NCBI GenBank assembly: GCA_029558435.1
Contig: JAKQEZ010000060.1
Location: 1 to 30,493 of the forward strand
Source: Bacteroidota bacterium
GTDB lineage: Bacteria; Bacteroidota; Bacteroidia; Flavobacteriales; Crocinitomicaceae
Direction of reading: 5' to 3'
DNA: 30,493 nt
Shown: positions 10,415 through 17,157 of the stretch, piece by piece
Layout: each line of letters begins with the position of its first letter
How positions within the stretch are numbered: the first letter of the stretch is position 1
The notes under the pieces: generated by a model
Databases searched by the model: none
What the model saw: the letters and a program-made list of their open reading frames with translations, nothing else
What the model was told of the DNA's origin: nothing
Program-made: the position numbers and the translations under genes

Positions 10415-10663
10415 TTATGCTAAAGCCAATTTCTCCTCAACCAATTGGTAGAAATCTTCAAATGTTTGGATAGATTTAAAATCATCAGACGTTGGTTTGA
10501 ATCCCAAATTTTCGTCAATAACAACAACTAAATCTACATAGTCCAAACTATCCAAATCCAACGTTTTATGCAAATTGTTGTTTGGCTGAATCAACGCTTG
10601 ATCAATTTCAAATTCTTCAGATAAAAAGCGTTTTGTGGTTGCAATAATTTCTTCTCTATTCAT
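10415..10663 (-). CDS. Acyl carrier protein of the aryl-polyene-type operon
   Basis: An 82-residue acidic acyl carrier protein. The phosphopantetheine attachment serine is Ser39 in LDLDSLDYVDLV, a standard ACP helix II. It is probably a dedicated carrier for the aryl-polyene acyl chain rather than housekeeping AcpP, because it lies between the ketosynthase (28 bases upstream) and the acyltransferase (6 bases downstream). The sequence around the serine is DSLDYVD rather than the DSLDTVE usual in primary fatty-acid ACPs. Confidence 0.93.
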   Translation of the reverse strand: MNREEIIATTKRFLSEEFEIDQALIQPNNNLHKTLDLDSLDYVDLVVVIDENLGFKPTSDDFKSIQTFEDFYQLVEEKLALA

Positions 10664-10691
10664 GAGTTATAAATGTTAGTGCAAATGTAGC

Positions 10692-11915
10692 TTATTTTTT
10701 AAATTTTTTAACAATTAATGATGAATTTGTTCCTCCAAATCCAAAAGAATTGGATAAAAAACAATCAATTTGATGTTCTTTGTAGGTTGGTACAACATTG
10801 ATTTTAGCCGAATGTTCGTCTGGATTTTCAAAATTAATATTGGGGGCAATAAAGTTATTTTCCATCATTAAAAGTGAATACACAATTTCACTTGCACCTG
10901 CCATCCAACATTCGTGACCAGTCATACTTTTAGTGGAACTCACTGGGACTTTCCCACCGAGCACATCAAAAATAGCCTCAGCCTCGGTTGCATCTCCAAT
11001 TGGCGTTGAAGTGGCGTGCGCATTCACATAATCAATTTCATTGGCAGAAATTCCAGCATTTTTCAAGGCCATGTTCAAGCTGCGGTGTTGCCCGTCAATG
11101 TTAGGGTTAGAAATGTGTTCACCGTTGGATGAAAATCCATAGCCAATAATTTCACCATAAATGGGAGCATTGCGCTTTAATGCCGATTCTAAACTTTCAA
11201 TAATCACCGTGGCAGCACCACCAGAAGGAACCAATCCATCTCTATCTCTATCAAACGGGCGACATGCTTTGGTTGGTGTGTCTTGGCGAATGGAAAATGC
11301 TCCCAATCCGTCAAAACTTGCCATTGCATATAAATTGGTTTCTTGCGCTCCACCACATACCACACGGTCTTGCAATCCTTGTTTGATTAACAAATATCCT
11401 AAACCAATGGAATGAGAACCCGACGCACAAGCAGCCGAAAGTGATAAATTGATGCCTTTTAATTTGTAAATGGTCGATAAATTCATGTTGACCGTGCAGT
11501 TCATATTTTGAAAAATATCGCCACTACCAATCAATGTGGTGTCTTTGCGCTCGCGAACTTTATCAATGGTTTCAATAACTGCACCAGCCGTAGAATCATT
11601 GCCAAAAATAATTCCTGTTTCAGTTTTTTCTAAAAAATCAACGTCCAATTGCGCATTTTTCATGGCTTCCATCGTTGACATATAAGCAAACATTGCAGGT
11701 TCGTGCATACCTATGCGTTCTCTACGCGATAAAAAAGGTTTTAAATCAGGAATGTTGACATGACCAGTTAAGCACGAACGGTAACCAAAATCCTTTCTCG
11801 TTTCATCGTAAATGATGCCGCTTTTTCCTTGTTTTAGGGAGGTTAAAACTTCGTTTAAATTCTCTCCTAAGCAAGAATAAATACCAATTCCTGTGATGAC
11901 TACTCGCTGTTCCAT
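10692..11915 (-). CDS. Beta-ketoacyl-ACP synthase (FabF-like, aryl polyene/flexirubin type)
   Basis: A 407-residue condensing enzyme with the thiolase fold. The full active site is present: Cys163 in SAACASGSHSIG, His300 in NAHATSTPIGD, Lys329 in STKSMTGH and His334. It is therefore a working ketosynthase and not a chain-length-factor paralogue. The N-terminus RVVITGIGIYSCLGE and the end SNSFGFGGTNSSLIVKK are typical of FabF-like enzymes. Given its neighbours, it likely extends a 4-hydroxycinnamoyl-type starter on the adjacent ACP with malonyl units. It starts one base after the FabG stop. No second ketosynthase of the heterodimeric kind is found next to it. Confidence 0.92.
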   Translation of the reverse strand: MEQRVVITGIGIYSCLGENLNEVLTSLKQGKSGIIYDETRKDFGYRSCLTGHVNIPDLKPFLSRRERIGMHEPAMFAYMSTMEAMKNAQLDVDFLEKTETGIIFGNDSTAGAVIETIDKVRERKDTTLIGSGDIFQNMNCTVNMNLSTIYKLKGINLSLSAACASGSHSIGLGYLLIKQGLQDRVVCGGAQETNLYAMASFDGLGAFSIRQDTPTKACRPFDRDRDGLVPSGGAATVIIESLESALKRNAPIYGEIIGYGFSSNGEHISNPNIDGQHRSLNMALKNAGISANEIDYVNAHATSTPIGDATEAEAIFDVLGGKVPVSSTKSMTGHECWMAGASEIVYSLLMMENNFIAPNINFENPDEHSAKINVVPTYKEHQIDCFLSNSFGFGGTNSSLIVKKFKK

Positions 11916-11916
11916 G

Positions 11917-12648
11917 CTATGAATACAATCCTCCGTTAATATTAATAACCTCGCCTGTGATATAAGCCGCTTTGTCGGATGCTAAGAAACACACCAATTC
12001 TGCCACTTCTTCGGGTTGCCCAAAACGGTTGGCTGGAACCAATTGTTTTAATTGTGCTTCGTCCAAATTATTGGTCATATCAGAAGCAATAAATCCTGGA
12101 GCAACGGCATTTACCGTAATTTTGCGTTTTGCTACTTCTTGAGCTAATGCTTTGGTAGATGCAATCATGGCGCCTTTTGCTGCCGAATAGTTGGTTTGAC
12201 CTGGGTTTCCTTTCAATCCACTCAATGAAGCAACGTTGATGATGCGCCCCGAACGGTTACGCAACATTTTTCCAATAACTGCTTGCGTGCAATTGTACAT
12301 GCCTTTCACGCTTGTATTGATGACATCGTCCCAATCTTTTTCATTCACCCAAGGAAATAAGTTATCGCGTGTAATTCCAGCATTGTTGACCAACACTTCA
12401 ATATTTTTATCCGGATTAGCTTCTATCCAAGCAGTAATTTTTTCGGTTACTTCAGCATTGTTTTTTACATCAAATTGCATTAATTCGGCTGTTCCACCAT
12501 TGGACTCAATGGTTTGCAATGTTTCTTTTGCGGCAGCTTCGTTTCCTGCAAAATTGATTAGAATATGCAGGTTCAAATCTTTTGCTAATTGTATGGCAAC
12601 TGCTCTTCCGATTCCTCTAGAAGCACCTGTTACTAATGCACATTTCAT
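11917..12648 (-). CDS. 3-oxoacyl-ACP reductase, FabG-like SDR
   Basis: A 243-residue short-chain dehydrogenase/reductase of the FabG type, which reduces the 3-keto group of ACP-bound chains with NADPH. The cofactor loop TGASRGIGRA is at residues 7-16, NNAG at 88-91, and the catalytic triad is Ser141, Tyr154 and Lys158 (YSAAK). The C-terminal AAYITGEVININGGLYS matches FabG closely. Its ATG overlaps the stop of the ammonia-lyase gene by four bases (ATGA), a sign of translational coupling. It likely acts with the ketosynthase in polyene chain building rather than in primary fatty-acid synthesis. No dehydratase gene is seen in this operon. Confidence 0.92.
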   Translation of the reverse strand: MKCALVTGASRGIGRAVAIQLAKDLNLHILINFAGNEAAAKETLQTIESNGGTAELMQFDVKNNAEVTEKITAWIEANPDKNIEVLVNNAGITRDNLFPWVNEKDWDDVINTSVKGMYNCTQAVIGKMLRNRSGRIINVASLSGLKGNPGQTNYSAAKGAMIASTKALAQEVAKRKITVNAVAPGFIASDMTNNLDEAQLKQLVPANRFGQPEEVAELVCFLASDKAAYITGEVININGGLYS

Positions 12649-14174
12649 AGTTCTAATTTTGTATTTCTTAATAATTGTGTGACTGCTTTGATGTTTTCAA
12701 ATTGCGCCACATCTTCATTAATCATTGGAGCTTTGGAGCGAATTAAACGGTAAATTTCTTTCCCTTTCGAGCTCAATTTTTCTTGTTTTTCGGTTGGCAA
12801 TAAATCAATTGCTTGACATATAGCCATAGCATGAATAGCCATTACTTGAAATCCATTTTCGATGACTTTTCGGGCAATTACAGCACTGTTAGTTCCCATA
12901 CTCACAATGTCTTGATTGTCATTGTTGTTGGAAATACTGTGCACATACATCGGGTTGGAAAGCGTTTGACATTCGGCCGTTGTGGATGTTGCCGTGAATT
13001 GCATTCCTTGAACTCCAAAATTAAATCCTAATGTTTGCGCATTTAAAAATGGAGTGAAAATATCGTTGATTTTACTATTGAGCAAGAAATTTAATTGGCG
13101 TTCTGCAAGCATCGTTAGGCGTGTAGCTACAATTTTTACTTTGTCCATTTCCAACGAAACATAATCGCCGTGGAAGTTGCCTCCATGAAAAACATTGCCC
13201 AAATCTTCACGAACAACTGGGTTGTCGTTGGTAGAATTCAACTCTTGTTCTAGTATGTTTTGTGCAAAATCCAAGGTGTCGGCAACTGGACCCAAAATTT
13301 GAGGAATACAACGAATGGAATAGTATTCTTGAATTTTCTTTTTAAACGTTGTTTGTTGCAAGGCTGTATCGTCGGCAAAAAGTTCTTCGCGACTTCTAAT
13401 CAGCTTCGAATCGGCCAACATAGAACGCATTTTAGCAGCCACTATTTCTTGACCTTTGTGTTGTTTTACTTGGTTCAATCCTTCCGAAAAAGAATCATCA
13501 AACGATTCAACTATCTCATTGATGATGGCAGATGTTGCAACCGACCAATCCAACAATCGTTTGGCATAAATGATGTTCAAAGCACCAATTCCCGTCATGC
13601 ACGAAGTTCCGTTCATTAAGCCCAAACCATCGCGTAATTTTACGTTAAGTGGTTGAATGTTTAATTCACTAAAAACGGCAGCAGTTTTTTGGCGTTCACC
13701 TTTGTAATACACATAGCCTTCACCAATTAAATTCAATGCCAAATGTGCCAATTGAACCAAATCACCACTTGCACCAACGCCTCCGTGTTCAAAAATTTCG
13801 GGAGCAATATCGTGCGCTAAAAACTCATTTATTTTTTCTATTACTTCGTAACTAATCCCAGAGTTACCTTGCAAAAAGTTGTTGGCACGTGCAATTAATA
13901 CAGCTCTAGCTTCTTCTGGGCTAAGTGCGTGACCAGTACCAGAGGAATGGCTACGAATCAAGTTGTATTGTAATTGGTTTAACTTGTCTTCGTCAATTTT
14001 AAATTGCGCCATCGGACCAAAACCCGTGTTGATGCCGTAAATAATTTTATCGCTTGAAAAATCTTCTAAAAAAGCAAACGATTTTTTGACCTTTTCTATT
14101 GTTTTGGAGTCAATTACAAATGCTTGTTTATTGATTGCAATGTTTTCTATATCAACTAATGTTAATTGATGCAT
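12645..14174 (-). CDS. Aromatic amino acid ammonia-lyase, probably tyrosine ammonia-lyase
   Basis: A 509-residue ammonia-lyase of the HAL/TAL/PAL family, which uses the self-formed MIO cofactor. The MIO tripeptide Ala135-Ser136-Gly137 lies in GGVGASGDLVQLAHLAL, and the catalytic Tyr46 lies in IYGINTGFGPMAQ. The substrate-selectivity site reads LIRSHSSGTG (Ser75-His76). This Ser-His pair looks histidase-like. However, from memory the characterised Flavobacterium johnsoniae tyrosine ammonia-lyase has the same stretch and strong overall similarity, including HGGNFHGDY and NNNDNQDIVSMGTNSAV. With ketosynthase, ACP and FabG downstream and no other histidine-catabolism genes, the likely reaction is tyrosine to 4-hydroxycinnamate, the aryl starter of flexirubin-type pigments. 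Histidase remains the alternative. Confidence 0.85.
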   Translation of the reverse strand: MHQLTLVDIENIAINKQAFVIDSKTIEKVKKSFAFLEDFSSDKIIYGINTGFGPMAQFKIDEDKLNQLQYNLIRSHSSGTGHALSPEEARAVLIARANNFLQGNSGISYEVIEKINEFLAHDIAPEIFEHGGVGASGDLVQLAHLALNLIGEGYVYYKGERQKTAAVFSELNIQPLNVKLRDGLGLMNGTSCMTGIGALNIIYAKRLLDWSVATSAIINEIVESFDDSFSEGLNQVKQHKGQEIVAAKMRSMLADSKLIRSREELFADDTALQQTTFKKKIQEYYSIRCIPQILGPVADTLDFAQNILEQELNSTNDNPVVREDLGNVFHGGNFHGDYVSLEMDKVKIVATRLTMLAERQLNFLLNSKINDIFTPFLNAQTLGFNFGVQGMQFTATSTTAECQTLSNPMYVHSISNNNDNQDIVSMGTNSAVIARKVIENGFQVMAIHAMAICQAIDLLPTEKQEKLSSKGKEIYRLIRSKAPMINEDVAQFENIKAVTQLLRNTKLEL

Positions 14175-14192
14175 AAGATTATTGAGTTGTTG

Positions 14193-15248
14193 TTATTTTA
14201 ATTCTAATTCTAAAATAGTGTGGTAACTATCTTCGTGTAAATGGTGTTCGCCTACGCATTTGAACCCAGCTTTATCAATGATGTATTTGAAAACGCTGGA
14301 AGAATACATTTTACTGTTTCCGTTGGCCATAACGGTAAAATACAACGATGTGGCAACTAATGAAAATTCTGCAGCTGGAAAACGTTGGTTATCAATAAAC
14401 GTTTCCATGATGTACACTTTTGCACCAGGTTTTGCATTTTCTTTGATTTTCAGTAAGATGGATTCTATTTGCGCTTCACTAAAACAATCTAAAAATTGAC
14501 TCATCCAGTACACGTCAGCACCTGCCGGAATGGTGGATTGCTCATCCAAAACATTGATGGGGTAATAATGCACACGGTCTTTAATATCAGTAAAATTTTG
14601 ATTGATGTTGTTTTGAGCGGTTTCAATTTGGATGGGTAAATCAAGAATAGTTACATGCACGTCTTTATTGTAGCGCGTACTTGCAATTGCCCATTTACCA
14701 GTATTTCCACCGATATCAAAAATCATTTTAGGTTGATCTTTGAAAATTACTTTCAATGCTTCATCAAACGAATTGTCTGAATAAAAATGGTCGAATTCAA
14801 ACCACGATTTTTTTAATCTTCCTGGAAGTTTGGATAATCCTTGGTAAATGGTTTCCCAATCTCCAATTTCTTTCAATCCTTCAGGTTTTCCATTTTTGAC
14901 GGCATCTTCTAAATGATACAAACCTTTATAGCAAATATCTTGTGTAAAAAGCATGTTGACACGTGTCATTTCATCACGGGCAACAAAGTATCCTATTTTT
15001 GAGAGTGTATATTTATTTGTCGCACTATTTTTCTCAACGATATCTGCCGCTGCCGCCATTTCAATTAATACTCGAACACCGTATTCATCTAAGTTCGTTT
15101 GTTGCGCAATTTCTTGTAATGTTAACCCATCTTTTGCTTCAAAAATTTTATCAAAAATTCCAAGGTTGTGCATGGAATAAGCTGTTTGAAACACAAAGGG
15201 ACTAAATGCAATTTTTTGAGCTTCGTATAGTGCGTCTAATGCTTTCAT
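14193..15248 (-). CDS. SAM-dependent methyltransferase of the pigment operon
   Basis: A 351-residue two-domain methyltransferase. Residues about 1-95 form a winged-helix dimerisation domain (GLTLQEIAQQTNLDEYGVRVL), and the rest is a class I SAM-binding fold with motif I at residues 178-184 (DIGGNTG) and motif II DLP at 203-205. The overall architecture is that of small-molecule O-methyltransferases. The catalytic LHDW motif of those enzymes is replaced at about residues 249-257 by MSQFLDCFS, so the usual base is missing. Flexirubins carry a methyl group on the aromatic ring carbon next to the phenol, so C-methylation is a reasonable reading. It is the first gene of the - strand operon; the ammonia-lyase follows 18 bases downstream. 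Confidence 0.85.
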   Translation of the reverse strand: MKALDALYEAQKIAFSPFVFQTAYSMHNLGIFDKIFEAKDGLTLQEIAQQTNLDEYGVRVLIEMAAAADIVEKNSATNKYTLSKIGYFVARDEMTRVNMLFTQDICYKGLYHLEDAVKNGKPEGLKEIGDWETIYQGLSKLPGRLKKSWFEFDHFYSDNSFDEALKVIFKDQPKMIFDIGGNTGKWAIASTRYNKDVHVTILDLPIQIETAQNNINQNFTDIKDRVHYYPINVLDEQSTIPAGADVYWMSQFLDCFSEAQIESILLKIKENAKPGAKVYIMETFIDNQRFPAAEFSLVATSLYFTVMANGNSKMYSSSVFKYIIDKAGFKCVGEHHLHEDSYHTILELELK

Positions 15249-15533
15249 TTATATGATTTAAGATGATTTTAAATGGTTATTGATTACAAATATAGTTTTT
15301 TGAAGGGAATATTTATGATAAAAGCATGTTGGCACGAAAAAAAAAGTTGAAAATACGATGAAAGTCGGATGGGGAACGGAGGGGAAATGAAAATATTTTA
15401 AACAAAATGTTGTTTTTTCAAAAAAAAGAACTAATTTAGCAGATAGTATTCATTAAATTTTTACGCCTATAGCAAAATTTTACTCTATTTAAATGTGAAG
15501 AATTTATAAAATTCAAAATAAAATTTGAGTATT
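15249..15533. other. Divergent intergenic region between pigment operon and ECF sigma gene
   Basis: About 285 bases, strongly AT-rich. It holds a - strand TAnnTTTG box at 15287-15294. It also has a G-rich island on the + strand at 15367-15384 inside otherwise A-rich sequence, and a near-match TAATTTAG at 15432-15439 that could serve the sigma gene. No ORF longer than about a dozen codons and no RNA gene were recognised. Confidence 0.6.
15287..15294 (-). promoter_or_regulatory. Candidate -7 promoter element of the pigment operon
   Basis: On the - strand this reads TATATTTG, an exact match to the Bacteroidota -7 consensus TAnnTTTG. The predicted start near 15280 leaves a leader of about 30 bases before the methyltransferase ATG. 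No convincing -33 box was found. Confidence 0.5.
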
Positions 15534-16130
15534 ATGGCTATGAAAAATCTAGATGATAGCATCTTGTTGAGCGACTACATCAATGGAAACGAAAAGGCGT
15601 TTGAAGTTTTGGTTCTAAGACACAAGGACAAAATTTACCGTTACATTTATTTAAAGGTTAAAAATCAACTGCTTGCAGAAGATATTTTTCAAGAAACGTT
15701 CATTAAAGCGATTCGCACTATTAAATTAGGAGCTTATAATGAAGATGGGAAGTTTTTGCCTTGGATTATGCGTATTGCCCATAATTTAGCAATAGATCAT
15801 TTTCGTAAAACCAATAAAATCAAATTGATTTCTGAAACTTCTTCTAAAAACGAAGACTTCAATATTTTCAACACCTTGCAATTGAATGAATTAAACATTC
15901 AAGATCAAATTTCTTTGGATGAATTGAAAACGCAAATGGTAGATTTGGTTGAATACTTGCCTGATTCTCAAAAAGATATCATTAAAATGCGCATCTTTCA
16001 AGACCTATCATTTAAAGAAATTGCAGATTTAGAAAATATAAGCATCAATACCGCTTTAGGAAGAATGCGTTATGCTTTAATCAATCTTAGAAAGTTGATT
16101 GAAAAACACCAATTGGTTACAGATATTTAA
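15534..16130 (+). CDS. ECF-family RNA polymerase sigma factor
   Basis: A sigma-70-type factor of the ECF subfamily, 198 residues from the ATG at 15534; the ATG at 15540 and a TTG at 15525 are alternatives. Region 2 is clear (NEKAFEVLVLRHKDKIYRYI, then LLAEDIFQETFIKA and FLPWIMRIAHNLAIDHFRK). Region 4 carries the helix-turn-helix (LPDSQKDIIKMRIFQDLSFK, then EIADLENISINTALGRMRYA). The linker between them is acidic and Asn-rich. No anti-sigma factor or SusC/FecR-type partner lies next to it, which is unusual for ECF factors. It is transcribed away from the pigment operon and might regulate it, but this is only positional. Confidence 0.93.
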   Translation: MAMKNLDDSILLSDYINGNEKAFEVLVLRHKDKIYRYIYLKVKNQLLAEDIFQETFIKAIRTIKLGAYNEDGKFLPWIMRIAHNLAIDHFRKTNKIKLISETSSKNEDFNIFNTLQLNELNIQDQISLDELKTQMVDLVEYLPDSQKDIIKMRIFQDLSFKEIADLENISINTALGRMRYALINLRKLIEKHQLVTDI

Positions 16131-16158
16131 TTTTCTTTTCAAATAGTTTGTTCTACCG

Positions 16159-16188
16159 ATTGACATTCCAAATTATGAATTAATTTTG
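16159..16188 (+). promoter_or_regulatory. Candidate promoter of the rhomboid-TPR gene (TTG-N18-TAATTTTG)
   Basis: TAATTTTG at 16181-16188 matches TAnnTTTG exactly, and TTG at 16160-16162 lies 18 bases upstream, close to the preferred -33 spacing. The predicted start near 16195 leaves a leader of roughly 9 bases before the ATG at 16204. Confidence 0.55.
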
Positions 16189-16203
16189 TGTTTGTCAGAG
16201 CGT

Positions 16204-17145
16204 ATGATTGCAACCAACGAACAGAAATATTTTCCATGGTTTACAACTTTGTTTTCATTGTTGTTAATCGTTGTGTATGTCTCAATGGCGTTGTATTCTC
16301 ATAGTTTTTCAATAGATTTTGGACTGTTGGAAAATTTTGGAGCGCCCTATGCTATTCAAATTTATCAACGCCATGTATATGGTGTTGTTTTGAATAATTT
16401 AATTCATGTTAATTTACTACATTTATTATCCAATTTATTAGGGTTGTGGCTATTTGGTGCTTTTATTGAACGTCGTATTGGATGGTTCAAAATGGCATTT
16501 TTTGGTTTAGTAAGCTCTGTTTTTGGGTCAATGATTCAATTGGCTTTTACCAACGATGCAGGTTTGGGAATTTCGAGTGCTGTTTTTGGATTTTATGCAT
16601 TGATTTTGAGTATGTCGTTTAAAAACAGACTGTTTCGAATGAAATACATCTATGCGTTGGGATTTTTCTTGTTTGGTTCACTTGTTTTTATGACAATTAC
16701 AGATAAAATTTTTGGACAACAAGTTGCCATTGAAGCAAAGCTAGGTGGTTTGTTTTGGGGCTTTTTAATGGGAATTGCTCAAAGTGAAGGTGAAATTAAG
16801 AGAAGCTATTTATCTCTATTTGCTTTGCCATTTTCATTGGCTGCTGTTACCTTGCTTTATGCTCCTTGGTCGAGTGAATGGCAATGCGCACGTGGAATCC
16901 ATTATCATCAGCAACAGGATTTTTTAACGGCTGAGACCTATTACAAAAAAGCATTGAGTATTGATAGTCAGAATAAATTAGCCAAAGAAAATTATACGTT
17001 AATTCAAGTAGATCGTCTCTCTAAACAAGCTTATAAAGCACACATGGCAAAAGACTATACAGATGCACGACGCTTGTATTTGAAAATTTTGGCGTTGAAA
17101 AAAAATAACCATTGGGCAAGAGAAAACTTAAAAGAATTGCCATAA
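16204..17145 (+). CDS. Rhomboid-family membrane protein with C-terminal TPR-like repeats, likely inactive or altered
   Basis: A 313-residue protein with a six-helix rhomboid membrane domain (residues about 12-222) and a soluble C-terminal tail. Rhomboids are intramembrane serine proteases. Conserved here are the HxxxN pair (His73, Asn77 in HVNLLHLLSNLLG) and the serine motif GISSAVFG with Ser124. The catalytic histidine of the last core helix, normally in an AHLGG context, is Lys179 here (EAKLGGLFWGF); the codon AAG needs two changes to become His. The tail (about 226-313) has two TPR-like helical repeats, HQQQDFLTAETYYKKALSID and MAKDYTDARRLYLKILALKK. I use the ATG at 16204, consistent with the promoter; an upstream TTG is possible. 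It lies between a sigma factor gene and a peptidase gene. Function unknown. Confidence 0.85.
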   Translation: MIATNEQKYFPWFTTLFSLLLIVVYVSMALYSHSFSIDFGLLENFGAPYAIQIYQRHVYGVVLNNLIHVNLLHLLSNLLGLWLFGAFIERRIGWFKMAFFGLVSSVFGSMIQLAFTNDAGLGISSAVFGFYALILSMSFKNRLFRMKYIYALGFFLFGSLVFMTITDKIFGQQVAIEAKLGGLFWGFLMGIAQSEGEIKRSYLSLFALPFSLAAVTLLYAPWSSEWQCARGIHYHQQQDFLTAETYYKKALSIDSQNKLAKENYTLIQVDRLSKQAYKAHMAKDYTDARRLYLKILALKKNNHWARENLKELP

Positions 17146-17157
17146 AATCTTTTGTTT

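Noticed and set aside
11161..11415. 84-codon + strand ORF inside the ketosynthase gene
   Set aside because: It is antisense to a fully conserved enzyme, has no recognisable domain, and looks like a mirror of the real reading frame.
12236..12682. 148-codon + strand ORF opposite the FabG gene
   Set aside because: It spans a functional SDR and its overlap with the next gene; composition is that of a complementary-strand artefact.
13260..13619. 119-codon + strand ORF inside the ammonia-lyase gene
   Set aside because: Antisense shadow: rich in rare, unpatterned Cys/His/Phe with no start context, opposite to conserved active-site sequence.
9158..15248. Pigment operon as a recent horizontally acquired island
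   Set aside because: Base composition is similar to the flanks, there are no integrase, tRNA or repeat borders, and such operons are common in the group.
15331..15352. TTGGCACG at about 15329-15336 as a second sigma54 promoter
   Set aside because: The -24-like half is good, but at the required spacing the -12 position falls in a run of A; the nearest TTGA is too far away.
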